Below are positions 36,181-45,033 of a DNA stretch of 64,000 nucleotides, piece after piece. How positions within the stretch are numbered: the stretch's first letter is position 1; the number at the start of each line of letters is the position of its first letter. Origin of the DNA: Chitinophagaceae bacterium (lineage in GTDB: Bacteria > Bacteroidota > Bacteroidia > Chitinophagales > Chitinophagaceae); assembly GCA_020847395.1 (NCBI GenBank), contig JADLCD010000081.1, positions 16,543 through 80,542 of the forward strand, given 5' to 3'. The notes under the pieces were generated by a model. The model searched no databases. It saw only the letters and a list, made by a program, of their open reading frames with translations, and was not told the origin of the DNA. Made by a program: the position numbers and the translations under genes.

Positions 36181-37092
36181 ATGAAAAAATTTAGCACACT
36201 TATTACTATACTTATGGCATTTGCGCAAGCATTATATACCCAGGATCATCAATTCGATCCACCCTGGAACAAGCCGCCGGAAAGCAAAGTGATGTTCACC
36301 GTGCCGGGCATTGATAATGTGCCGGATTTATATGGCGATATTAACGACCCGCAGTTGGTAATTTTTTTTGCGGGCAACCAGTTTATGTGTATTGATGAAC
36401 TGCTTGCTGCTTTTAAGGTATCATATCCGCAATATCAACGCGTATTTGCAGAAACATTGCCACCGGGTATTTTGGCTAAACAGATTGAAGGCGGTTCAAT
36501 AACGATAGGCAATATGCGCATTACCTTACAGGCAGATGTATATACCGCGGGCAAATCAAGAATAGTGCAAATGATGGATCGCTTAACCGATACCACAGCC
36601 TATGCCTATAACAAACTCGCCATAATGGTGCAGAAAGGAAATCCTAAAAAAATAAACGGTTTAAAAGATTTAGGAAGAAGAGATGTAAAAATAAGTATGC
36701 CTAATCCTGCCTGGGAAGGTATTGGCAAACGTATTGAAGAAGCATACGTGAAAGCAGGTGGTGAACCACTTCGCAAAATAATTATGCAAACCAAGGTAAG
36801 CGATGGCAGTACTTATCTTACTCAAATTCATCACCGGCAAACACCCATGCGTATTTTATATAAACAGAGCGATGCCGGGCCTGTTTGGTACTCAGAAGCA
36901 TTCTATCAGCAGATGATTAATCATCCCATTGAAATGATTACCATTCCGGATAAAGAAAATATTACAGCCACTTATATGGCAGGAATATTAAAAGAAGCGC
37001 CGCATAAAGAAGCGGCAAAAGATTTTATGAATTTCATTAAAAGTAAACCGGCAAAAGATATTTACAAAAAGTATGGTTTTATTACGGATTAA
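36181..37092 (+). CDS. ModA-like periplasmic substrate-binding protein
   Basis: A 303-residue exported protein with a signal peptide (KKFSTLITILMAFAQALYTQ) and a class-II solute-binding fold (LVIFFAGNQFMCIDELLAAF ... YNKLAIMVQKGNPKKINGLK ... KEAPHKEAAKDFMNFIKSK). This resembles molybdate/tungstate/sulfate-type binding proteins. No ABC permease or ATPase lies nearby, so it may be a stand-alone sensor or electron-transfer partner. Its position after TsdA-like and DsrE genes suggests an oxyanion ligand; that is inference. Confidence 0.78.
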   Translation: MKKFSTLITILMAFAQALYTQDHQFDPPWNKPPESKVMFTVPGIDNVPDLYGDINDPQLVIFFAGNQFMCIDELLAAFKVSYPQYQRVFAETLPPGILAKQIEGGSITIGNMRITLQADVYTAGKSRIVQMMDRLTDTTAYAYNKLAIMVQKGNPKKINGLKDLGRRDVKISMPNPAWEGIGKRIEEAYVKAGGEPLRKIIMQTKVSDGSTYLTQIHHRQTPMRILYKQSDAGPVWYSEAFYQQMINHPIEMITIPDKENITATYMAGILKEAPHKEAAKDFMNFIKSKPAKDIYKKYGFITD

Positions 37093-37103
37093 GTGCGTTT
37101 ATG

Positions 37104-37673
37104 TTAGCTGCAACCTTGCAGGCACTCATCCAGTTCATCAAACATTTCCTTATACCGGAGCGACCACAACTGCTTTTTAAATTCATCGTTTTCTTTTCGG
37201 TAAGCTTCAACCATTTTACTACCTGTTTCTTTCGAGTATTTGACATTAGCAAGCCTATCACAAACTTTTACATAAACTGCAAAAGCTGTGTTTCTAATGC
37301 CTTCGTAATACTTATCGTTTGCACGTTCCTTTCTTGTCTTGCCTTTTTCATTAGTTAAGGCATAGGCAATATCAGCAACCTTTTCGCCAAGAACATCTTT
37401 TACATCATTATAGGTTTGGCGGCAATCTTCAATCACATCATGTACCCAACACGCTGCAAGCGCTTCGCTTATTGCGCTGTTGTTCGGTAGCAGGTGTACG
37501 TATTTGCAGGCAAAGTCATACACCATTTGCAGGTGAACTTCATAAGGTTTGCCATCGTATTTGTGATTTGTAGCCTCATGTACTTTGACAGCGTAATATC
37601 TTGCATTGCTAACCAGTTCGGACGAAAAAGCTGCTGCCAGCATCGTATTGACAATAGTGGGGTTTGACATCAT
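37104..37673 (-). CDS. HD-domain phosphohydrolase, SpoT/MESH1-like
   Basis: A 189-residue HD-family protein. Metal-binding motifs are YEVHLQMVYDFA near residue 44 (outer His), CWVHDVIEDC near 74-83 (HD pair) and VKVCDRLANVKYS near 133-145 (distal Asp). The spacing is that of single-domain ppGpp hydrolases (SAH/MESH1), which degrade alarmones, though related HD proteins cut other nucleotides. It lacks a synthetase domain. The gene is convergent with the solute-binding protein gene. Confidence 0.8.
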   Translation of the reverse strand: MMSNPTIVNTMLAAAFSSELVSNARYYAVKVHEATNHKYDGKPYEVHLQMVYDFACKYVHLLPNNSAISEALAACWVHDVIEDCRQTYNDVKDVLGEKVADIAYALTNEKGKTRKERANDKYYEGIRNTAFAVYVKVCDRLANVKYSKETGSKMVEAYRKENDEFKKQLWSLRYKEMFDELDECLQGCS

Positions 37674-37779
37674 AATTTCAACTTTTAGTTATTAATTTAT
37701 CTTTAGTAAGTGTATCGGCTGACGTGGTTCTATTACCCCACCATCGCCAATACATACAGCGAAAGATTAGATATACACT

Positions 37780-37854
37780 ATCATTTTTATTGATGCGCTT
37801 GCGGTTTTAAAAGATTCTGCCGAAAGAAAAACGCTGCCTGAAGTAAGTACATAA
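37780..37854 (+). pseudogene. Possible short coding remnant
   Basis: Reads IIFIDALAVLKDSAERKTLPEV then ends in TAA. It is preceded by in-frame stops and has no start codon, so at most it is the tail of a decayed gene. It lies in the 197-bp gap between the HD and SnoaL genes. Composition looks coding-like, but no family is recognised. Confidence 0.2.
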
Positions 37855-37870
37855 ATTCTTATAAAAAGTA

Positions 37871-38224
37871 TTAGTAAAAAAATTGTTCAGAAACAATTTT
37901 TCCGTCTTTCACTTTGTACAAACCTATTTCTTCCATATTGGTTCTTGGTCCGCCTTTGGGCGTAAAATCCATCGTCATAAAGGAAGTAAAATAATCACCG
38001 GCTACCACTGGCTTTCCGGTAGTACCGCCATGCATAGCTTCTATCATATCATTCCACTTTTTTCCTTTTTCATGAATCTCTTTCATACCGGTTGCCTTTG
38101 TCCAGTCAGAACCTGGTGTTTCTTCGCTGGTAGCATCAGGGCTGAATAGTTCGGCATATATTTTATCAAATGCGCCCTGCTGCATGTATTCATAAAACTT
38201 ATCGGCTACTTGTTGAGTTGTCAT
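37871..38224 (-). CDS. SnoaL/NTF2-like protein
   Basis: A 117-residue protein with the cone-shaped NTF2/SnoaL fold pattern: helix TTQQVADKFYEYMQQGAFDK, then IYAELFSPDATSEE, then beta strands ending LYKVKDGKIVSEQFFY. Such proteins bind small ligands or act as isomerases; no catalytic residues can be fixed. It is a single gene with its own spacer. Confidence 0.82.
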   Translation of the reverse strand: MTTQQVADKFYEYMQQGAFDKIYAELFSPDATSEETPGSDWTKATGMKEIHEKGKKWNDMIEAMHGGTTGKPVVAGDYFTSFMTMDFTPKGGPRTNMEEIGLYKVKDGKIVSEQFFY

Positions 38225-38409
38225 AAATGATATTTTTTGTTGAATGAATTTTTGAAGAACTAAAATTAAGCAGTATTTTGATTACCTGTTGGCTGATGGC
38301 CCGATTTATGTGTAACAACAATTGTGCAGAAAACACCGCAGCAGGCAGCAGATAACATTTTATTTTTTTTCATACACAATACTTTTCGTCAATTAAAAAT
38401 CAACTTGCC

Positions 38410-39255
38410 ATGAACATGTCTATCTATCCCTGTATATGGTTCAACAATAATGGCAAAGAAGCCGCAGCATTCTATGGCAGCATTTTCCCCAACACTACGG
38501 TTACAGAGGATAATGGAATGGTGCAAATGCTCAGCATCAATGGCCAAAAAATGATGTTCCTGAATGGAGGTCCGCATTTTTCACCTAATCCATCCATATC
38601 ATTTTTAATAGCCAATGAAGATGAAAAAGAAACAGAAAGATTATTTAATGCACTGGCCGTAGGTGGGGTAGCCCTGATGCCATTAGACAGTTATCCTTTC
38701 AGTAAAAAATACGGTTGGGTGCGGGATAAATTCGGCATTACCTGGCAATTGTATACCGGCCAAAAAGGCGACACGGATCAATACTTCACGCCTACATTAA
38801 TGTTCATCAACAAACAAAATGGCAGGGCAAAAGAAGCTATTACGTTATATACAAAACTGTTTCCCCACTCAAAAACACAAGGCATATTGGAGTATCCGCA
38901 AGGTGGTGAAGATACAGCCGGCAATGTACAGCATGGTCAGTTCAGCATTGATGGTTATACGCTTGCCTGCATGGACAGTTCATTAAACCACACATTCAAT
39001 TTTGATGAAGGCATTTCGCTTGTGGTAAATACAAAAGATCAACAAGAAACAGATTATTACTGGAATAATTTGATAGCCGATGGCGGACAGGAAAGCAGGT
39101 GTGCCTGGCTGAAAGATAAGTTTGGCATAAGCTGGCAAATAGTACCAATAAGATTACCAGAACTATTGAACAGCAGCGACAAACAACAATCTAAACGCGC
39201 CATGGATGCCATGCTGAAAATGAATAAGATTGTGATTGCTGACCTGGAGAAATAG
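38410..39255 (+). CDS. Tandem PhnB-like VOC-family protein
   Basis: A 281-residue protein with two PhnB/VOC (glyoxalase-like) domains. The first starts YPCIWFNNNGKEAAAFYGSI and the second, about residue 133, starts TPTLMFINKQNGRAKEAITL. Each ends with the WL/VRDKFGI(T/S)WQ motif (GWVRDKFGITWQLY and AWLKDKFGISWQIV). PhnB-like proteins are usually of unknown enzymatic role and are not tied to phosphonates despite the name. No operon partners are seen. Confidence 0.9.
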   Translation: MNMSIYPCIWFNNNGKEAAAFYGSIFPNTTVTEDNGMVQMLSINGQKMMFLNGGPHFSPNPSISFLIANEDEKETERLFNALAVGGVALMPLDSYPFSKKYGWVRDKFGITWQLYTGQKGDTDQYFTPTLMFINKQNGRAKEAITLYTKLFPHSKTQGILEYPQGGEDTAGNVQHGQFSIDGYTLACMDSSLNHTFNFDEGISLVVNTKDQQETDYYWNNLIADGGQESRCAWLKDKFGISWQIVPIRLPELLNSSDKQQSKRAMDAMLKMNKIVIADLEK

Positions 39256-39396
39256 GCTATATAATTTCAAAATAAAGTATTCCGAATCAATTGATGTTGC
39301 TGGTGAAAACCCGCGTGCTGTTACTTGGTGGTTACATATGTAGATTTTATATTTGAATAGCAATCAGCAAACTGATTAATTAACTGACGCATACTA

Positions 39397-39531
39397 ATGA
39401 AGATTAAGACCTGCCAGGAGCTGTTAAATATAGATACCATCTCTTCTGCTTTTAAAAATAACCGGCAGGATATTTCTGAACAAGCCTTAATGTCCCTTAA
39501 TGGTTTTAATCATCAACTAATGCTGATTTGA
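39397..39531 (+). pseudogene. 44-codon ORF, possible truncated gene start
   Basis: ATG at 39397, reading KIKTCQELLNIDTISSAF and ending HQLMLI before TGA; it overlaps the 3' end of the GH116 gene by 19 bp on the other strand. Composition is protein-like and it could be the N-terminal stub of a lost gene. Too short to assign; may be chance. Confidence 0.25.
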
Positions 39532-42200
39532 ATTTCCTCACCGGCTTTTATCCTAACGCCTTTGCTCAACCCGATAACAATGCTTCCTTCTGCTTCTTTA
39601 AAGCTTGCGCGAACTTCCTGCCCGTTTAATGTAACCAAAACAGTTTTTGCTTTTTGATCCCTAAGGTTATCGAAAGAAATGGTTTTTAAAAGCAGCGAGC
39701 CATATTGTAAGGTAAGGATATGCAGTTGCTGTTCATTATTTTTTGCCTGGCTGTAAGCGCCCCATCCTTCCGCAGAAGTAAAGGCAGCTTTAAAATTGTT
39801 CCTGTTCCATTTAGGTGCAAAACGCAGGTAGCCTTTAGGTCCGTGATGCTCAAAGCCGCAGGCTGTTATAAAAGTTCCATAGCTTGCCATCGCACGGGCA
39901 TAATGATCGCTGCATTCAATTTCATTGTAAGGATTTCTTTTGGCAGCATGGTAGCGGTCGTGTATGGCTTTTGTTATAACCAATGCTTCATCCGTCATTC
40001 CTTCCGCCATCATGTGGCTGGCTACCTGGTGCTCAAATCCCGTCATGCATTCATGAAAATACCCCAGTTGCCAGGTAACATTATCTCCATAAGGCCTGGG
40101 TTCATTGTGTGGGTTGGTATTCATTATCAAACCGGCTTCAACGGGCAACGCATAAGGTCTTCCGCCGGTATGCGTTTTAATATAAGGACCAACATCAGGC
40201 GCAAAATTGTATTTCCAAAGAGCGCGTAAAGCCGACATGGTTTTTTCTTTATCCCATAATCTTCCAAGCCCCGCCTGCCATGCCCAGCTCTGTCCGTATA
40301 CCTGGTCTATATGGCAGGTATTATAAGCGCCTAATTTTTTTCTTCCCTCCACCGCATCCGGCCGATGAATAAAATATTCCCCGTTAAATAATTTTTCAGC
40401 CATATTCCTGCTGCCTTTTTCAACATACTGTTTGCATGTTTTTGCAAAAGAAATATCCTTCATTTCTTCTGCCATCAGTTGCGCAGCCTTAGCAGCGGCA
40501 ATGCATAATCCCACTATCCATGCAATCTCTCCTTCCCATACCGCATCAAGCGTATTTTCCATCGGTGTATCCGTCATGCCATCGCCATTTTTATCCTGGG
40601 CCAGCATAAAGGATACTGCTTTTTTGATGTTGCCCCAGTTATTACGTAGAAATGTATCATCACTACTCATCTGGTGCTCCCGGTAAATACGTAGTATAGT
40701 ACCGGCTTGTCCGTCAATGGCGGGGCGTGTTTCATATTCTGCACGAAATATTATTCCCCCGTTTTCCTGCATGGCAATGCCGAGGTCTGTTCTTTGCCTT
40801 GCATCTCTTTCGAGTGATGGAAATATCCTGCCCATTGACTGCGCATATTGCCATACATGCGTGCAGGTACCTTCGCAGGCATTTACCCCTTCCCAACCCC
40901 AGAAACGATTATCTGCAAAACGATAGGTATTTGCGGTAGCAAGTGTTCCTATGTTCAGCAATGTTCTTTCAAGGAACCAGTAGGGTAGAGTGGAATCGTA
41001 ATAAGTTGCCTGCCACAATAAAGTTTGGGTGTACAACCGGTTAAAGTTTTGTGCGATATACGCTCCAACCTCGTGTGCATCTTTAAACTGTTTACCATAA
41101 TAATAACCGCCTTTTATTTCGGGAAGCTTATTTAACTTTTTCGACAGGGGATGATCAAAATGCCAGCTTATGATATAGTTTGATTCAACTGTTTTGCCCG
41201 GTTCAATATGCTTTGAAATACTGATGCTGCCAGTCAATTTTTCACCGGGGTTTATTGTGCTTGCTTCATCTTTCTTTTGGCCAAAGAAATCAACATCCAC
41301 AGGATATGGTTGCGCGTTTGTATTAATTGTTGCTCCATGGCCGATATATGTGATACAGGTGGTGCCTGCATCACGCTGTTGTGCTGCTTCTGGTTTTGTG
41401 GCATCAAAAGAGCCGAGTATACTGGTATAATTTTCATGAGCGATGGCAGTATTTCTTTTTATGCCATCATTATCTGTTGCCGTTAATTTGTTTGCGCCGT
41501 TTTCCAGCCAGCCTGTAATTTCAGCATGTACGTTTTTATTGCTCTTGTTTTCTATACTGATAGAAAATACAGTGGCAGGCAAAGCCGAATTATCTGCATC
41601 GAGGGGGATAAATATAGCTCCTGCTTTCAATACAATATTTACAGGGAGCGCTTCATCTATATAATGCACCGTAGCAACAGGATAAGAAGCTTCGAACTTT
41701 ATTTCATCAAAGCTGTTTTCATTTAATGTTTTGATAATGGTTTTTCCATCATACACTATTTTAACAGCAAAGCCTTGTTCCAATATTCTTTTGTTATCTG
41801 CAATTGTTGGTTCTACATAATTGGCGCCGTCGCGGCTACGAACCTTAACTTCTTTTGTTCCGTCATTCCATAAAATAGTTTTAGGGTCAACACCTTCTCT
41901 TTCATCATTGTAAATTCCCCATAGCCATAAACGGCCGTCGCCGCCAAGATAAACGGTACCCGCATGCATGCCGCCAGCCGGCATGCCGATATACTTCAAT
42001 TCATTTTTTGATTTGAGATAGGTGGTTGCGGCGCCCCGTTCATACAGCGCCCTTACCCATGCAGGGTCAAGTCCTTTATCTACAGGAATATTATGTACAG
42101 GATCACCTGGAGTAATTGTCTTTGAAAACAATACACCGGAAGAAAAAAGCAGGCTGCCAGTGGCACGCCCGCTTTCCTTAATGAAATTTCTTCGCTTCAT
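39513..42200 (-). CDS. GH116-type glycosidase (GBA2/DUF608-like), exported
   Basis: An 895-residue enzyme with a Tat-like signal (twin Arg at residues 3-4, MKRRNFIKESGRATGSLLFS). The N-terminal beta-sandwich begins after LKYIGMPAGGMHAGTVYLGG, and the C-terminal (alpha/alpha)6 barrel carries CEGTCTHVWQYAQSMGRIFP, DKNGDGMTD..ENTLDAVW and YGDNVTWQLGYFHECMTGFE. The family includes beta-glucosidases and glucosylceramidases that act on beta-linked glucosides. It follows the SusC/SusD/PD40 genes on the same strand, so it is the likely hydrolase of that locus; substrate unknown. Confidence 0.85.
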   Translation of the reverse strand: MKRRNFIKESGRATGSLLFSSGVLFSKTITPGDPVHNIPVDKGLDPAWVRALYERGAATTYLKSKNELKYIGMPAGGMHAGTVYLGGDGRLWLWGIYNDEREGVDPKTILWNDGTKEVKVRSRDGANYVEPTIADNKRILEQGFAVKIVYDGKTIIKTLNENSFDEIKFEASYPVATVHYIDEALPVNIVLKAGAIFIPLDADNSALPATVFSISIENKSNKNVHAEITGWLENGANKLTATDNDGIKRNTAIAHENYTSILGSFDATKPEAAQQRDAGTTCITYIGHGATINTNAQPYPVDVDFFGQKKDEASTINPGEKLTGSISISKHIEPGKTVESNYIISWHFDHPLSKKLNKLPEIKGGYYYGKQFKDAHEVGAYIAQNFNRLYTQTLLWQATYYDSTLPYWFLERTLLNIGTLATANTYRFADNRFWGWEGVNACEGTCTHVWQYAQSMGRIFPSLERDARQRTDLGIAMQENGGIIFRAEYETRPAIDGQAGTILRIYREHQMSSDDTFLRNNWGNIKKAVSFMLAQDKNGDGMTDTPMENTLDAVWEGEIAWIVGLCIAAAKAAQLMAEEMKDISFAKTCKQYVEKGSRNMAEKLFNGEYFIHRPDAVEGRKKLGAYNTCHIDQVYGQSWAWQAGLGRLWDKEKTMSALRALWKYNFAPDVGPYIKTHTGGRPYALPVEAGLIMNTNPHNEPRPYGDNVTWQLGYFHECMTGFEHQVASHMMAEGMTDEALVITKAIHDRYHAAKRNPYNEIECSDHYARAMASYGTFITACGFEHHGPKGYLRFAPKWNRNNFKAAFTSAEGWGAYSQAKNNEQQLHILTLQYGSLLLKTISFDNLRDQKAKTVLVTLNGQEVRASFKEAEGSIVIGLSKGVRIKAGEEIQISIS

Positions 42201-42268
42201 ATACTAAAATAATATTTATCAAACGAGGTTTGAGATATCGGTCAAAAATAATCTTTTGCAGGATCAAT

Positions 42269-42290
42269 ACCGAAATCACTTCGTTCATCG
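42269..42290. repeat. 22-bp interspersed repeat, copy 2
   Basis: Exact copy of the word at 36044-36065. It lies between the PD40 and GH116 genes, 22 bp from the large inverted repeat at 42312-42364. Confidence 0.7.
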
Positions 42291-42311
42291 GGGGTATGGA
42301 GAAGTGATATT

Positions 42312-42364
42312 AAACCTATAAGGTTTGCCGGGCGGCATTGCAGCGCTGCAAACCTTATAGGTTT
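42312..42364. repeat. 17-bp perfect inverted repeat in the PUL
   Basis: AAACCTATAAGGTTTGC (42312-42328) and GCAAACCTTATAGGTTT (42348-42364) are exact inverted repeats separated by 19 GC-rich bases. Each arm is itself nearly palindromic (AAACCTATAAGGTTT). The arms sit between the PD40 lipoprotein and GH116 genes and would form a strong hairpin in the transcript. Two to three heptamers (TGTGGTT, TGAAGTT) follow at 42365. Confidence 0.8.
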
Positions 42365-42453
42365 GTGGTTTGAAGTTTTTTTTGATTTGATGAAGTGTGT
42401 CTGACACTGATCGCTGAAAGCTAACAGCTCCATCTCTCTAAATCACCTCACAT

Positions 42454-43464
42454 TTATTCATGATAACATACGCCTAATTCGTTGCCGGAAGTATTGATAT
42501 AAGCATTGTAATCACCCAACGTCCATATACTACCGTTAGTAATATCAGCAATATACAAATCATAACCACCCTTGCTGCCTGCCCGGGTGCTGGAAAGAAA
42601 GATATATTGGGCATTAGCAGGATAGGCGTCAGAATAATCACCTGTTGATTCATTAAAGGCTAATGCCAACGGCGTTTTTGCATTGAGGTAACCAATATAC
42701 AATTGATCATGCTCGTTGGTAGCAGCATACCAGCGGGTGAAAATAAAACTGCTGTCGGTTATGGCAATGGGATAATAAGCATATATACCCGATGCGGAAT
42801 ACAGCGTTTTAACAGCGCCGTCTGCTATATGATAACTGTATATGGATGAGATATCGTTTTCTTCCGCGGCATATAGAATATATTGATCATTGCCGGCAAA
42901 ATAAGGCATGGATGCTTCTTTGTGCGGAACGATATATTGCGCAGTAATATTTCCCAGGGTATCCATCCGCGTTAGTTTGCCTTTGCTTTTAAAAATAATG
43001 GATAATCCGTCTGCTGAAAATTTCGGATCTTCATTCCTGCTGTTGGTTAAAGTTGCCGTTAAATTAACCGGTTGAGCAGTATCACCTATCGTCCATATAA
43101 ACACATCCCATTGATCTGTGCCGGGTGTAATGCCCATGAAAACAATTTTTTTTCCGTCAGGAGAAAAATGAGCATTCATAGGATTTTTGATATTCCAGCT
43201 TTTACTCAACACAGTATTGCTGTTGGTTTTAAAATTGTACAAAAACAACTTTGAATTGTTGCAGTCGTAGCAGGAATAGCTGTGATAAACAAGCCTGCCA
43301 CTTAGGGCAGGCTTGCTGGAAGAGGTATCAACAGGATCGGGGATACCAGGTTGTTCATAAGCACTATTTTTTTTGCCGCAGGCAATGCCTGCCATTACAG
43401 CCGTTGAAAAAAAGCAAAAAAGCAGCGTCTGTACAGAAGAACCATTTATTTTAAAAAAGCACAT
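42454..43464 (-). CDS. PD40/TolB-like beta-propeller lipoprotein
   Basis: A 336-residue surface lipoprotein with lipobox AGIAC (C29) and a WD40-like/PD40 propeller (FSPDGKKIVFMGITPGTDQW, FSADGLSIIFKSKGKLTRMD, IFLSSTRAGSKGGYDLYIAD). It starts 1 bp downstream of the SusD stop, so it belongs to the same operon and fills the position of a surface glycan-binding accessory protein. Ligand unknown. Confidence 0.85.
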   Translation of the reverse strand: MCFFKINGSSVQTLLFCFFSTAVMAGIACGKKNSAYEQPGIPDPVDTSSSKPALSGRLVYHSYSCYDCNNSKLFLYNFKTNSNTVLSKSWNIKNPMNAHFSPDGKKIVFMGITPGTDQWDVFIWTIGDTAQPVNLTATLTNSRNEDPKFSADGLSIIFKSKGKLTRMDTLGNITAQYIVPHKEASMPYFAGNDQYILYAAEENDISSIYSYHIADGAVKTLYSASGIYAYYPIAITDSSFIFTRWYAATNEHDQLYIGYLNAKTPLALAFNESTGDYSDAYPANAQYIFLSSTRAGSKGGYDLYIADITNGSIWTLGDYNAYINTSGNELGVCYHE

Positions 43465-43465
43465 T

Positions 43466-45013
43466 TTAATAACCAGGGTTCTGTGTCAGATTCGGGTTCG
43501 CATCAATTTCAACCTGTGGTATAGGTAATATCCAACGCTGTTGGGTGCAATGGGAATAATCCATTTTAACAGGTGGGCCCTGCACACCATCACCGCAGGT
43601 ATACGTATACTCATTCAAAGCCTGCATAACGGTGGTGGCTACCCCGGCTCTTACCAGGTCATCCCAACGGTGACCCTCAAACGCTAATTCAAGACGTCTT
43701 TCTAACAAGATGGCTTCTTTCATTTGCGCCTGCGATGTGCCTGGTATAGCCGCTAACCCTGCACGGGTTCTCACTATATTTAGGGTAGTAGCCGCATCGG
43801 CAGGGCTACCGGTTTCATTTTGCGCTTCTGCCTTCAGCAAAATAATATCTGCAAGGCGTAACAAATAAAAATCATCACCGCTTGACCAGCCCGCAGGATG
43901 CTTTTGTTTGTAGTTGAAAGGAATAGGCGTATCCGGATCCTGGCAGGGATTCCAGTTTTCATCTGCCCAACTGATCGGGTCGCCATTCGCATCTTTTGTC
44001 AGAAATAAAATATTGGCATCTTTTCTTTTTGTATCTCCTGCCACATCATACGCGTTCACCAAATCTTTTGAAGGCACGCCATATTTCTGCCAGCCATCTT
44101 CAGGTGCCAGAAAAAGTTGCACGCCCCAGCAGGCAACACTGGTACCTTCTTTATAAGGAATTTCCAATATAGATTCCGCATTAAAATCATGATCGCCATC
44201 AAACACATCGGCATAGCTGCTCATCAATTGGTAACCTTCCGGGCTGTTAATCACCGCATCACAATACTGCAATACCTTGCTGTAATCCCTGTCGCTTCTT
44301 TGCGCCCATACTTTTGCAAGTAAAGCGTTTGCTGCACCTTTGGTTGCTCTTACTTTAGTTACAGAAGGCGTATTTTCCAGGCCAGAACCGGAAGCCCCGT
44401 TAAAATGATCAGGCAGGTTTTCCAAAGCTGTTTCCAGGTCTTTTACTATCTGGTCATATACTTCTTTTTCTGTTGAACGTGGCTTTCTTGTTTTTTCGGG
44501 ATCAGCAGTATTTGATTCCAGTTCTATCGGAACACCACCATACAATTTCACCAATTGATAATAGTGAAATGCTCTCAGGAAGCTCGCTTCTCCTATGATT
44601 TGTTTTCTTCTTTCCTCCGTAAGCGCGGCATCAGTTACTTCCGCTATCTTGGTGAGTAAAATATTGCAACGGGCTATAGCTCCATAAAACATTTTCCAGT
44701 GCGCATAACTGTGCGTATTGGTTGCAGGCAAAATAAACCTGTCGTAATCATAAAAACTTTCTTCATTATTACCGCCGGGATAGGCGTTGTCTGAACGCAC
44801 ATCACTCAGCATTACATTTTCCCATTGGTAGTAATCGCTTCCATAAAAAGCATTATAACAGCCCGAAAGCGCATTCTCTATATCGTTGGCCGTACTGTAG
44901 GCATTACCGGTAGTAAGCGCTGTTTGCGGTTTATCATCCAGAAATTTTTCGCATGATATAAACGGCAGCAAGCCCAGCAGCCCTATTATATATTTAAAAG
45001 TATTTTGTTTCAT
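43466..45013 (-). CDS. SusD-like outer-membrane glycan-binding lipoprotein
   Basis: A 515-residue SusD/RagB-family lipoprotein with lipobox FISC (C21) followed by EKFLDDKPQTAL. TPR-type helices are marked by ASFLRAFHYYQLVKLYGGVP and YLLRLADIILLKAEAQNETG, and the C-terminus has LERRLELAFEGHRWDDLVRA and ending LPIPQVEIDANPNLTQNPGY. It caps the SusC transporter encoded 20 bp upstream. Length and domain order are normal. Confidence 0.96.
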   Translation of the reverse strand: MKQNTFKYIIGLLGLLPFISCEKFLDDKPQTALTTGNAYSTANDIENALSGCYNAFYGSDYYQWENVMLSDVRSDNAYPGGNNEESFYDYDRFILPATNTHSYAHWKMFYGAIARCNILLTKIAEVTDAALTEERRKQIIGEASFLRAFHYYQLVKLYGGVPIELESNTADPEKTRKPRSTEKEVYDQIVKDLETALENLPDHFNGASGSGLENTPSVTKVRATKGAANALLAKVWAQRSDRDYSKVLQYCDAVINSPEGYQLMSSYADVFDGDHDFNAESILEIPYKEGTSVACWGVQLFLAPEDGWQKYGVPSKDLVNAYDVAGDTKRKDANILFLTKDANGDPISWADENWNPCQDPDTPIPFNYKQKHPAGWSSGDDFYLLRLADIILLKAEAQNETGSPADAATTLNIVRTRAGLAAIPGTSQAQMKEAILLERRLELAFEGHRWDDLVRAGVATTVMQALNEYTYTCGDGVQGPPVKMDYSHCTQQRWILPIPQVEIDANPNLTQNPGY

Positions 45014-45033
45014 TATTCGCTGTTTTATTCAGA

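Noticed and set aside
38410..39255. PhnB-like VOC protein as part of the phosphonate system.
   Set aside because: The name is historical; it lies 20 kb from phnA/phnY and has no phosphonate-specific features.
40432..42207. Several + strand ORFs of 60-84 codons.
   Set aside because: All are antisense to the GH116 gene, whose reading frame has strong family support.
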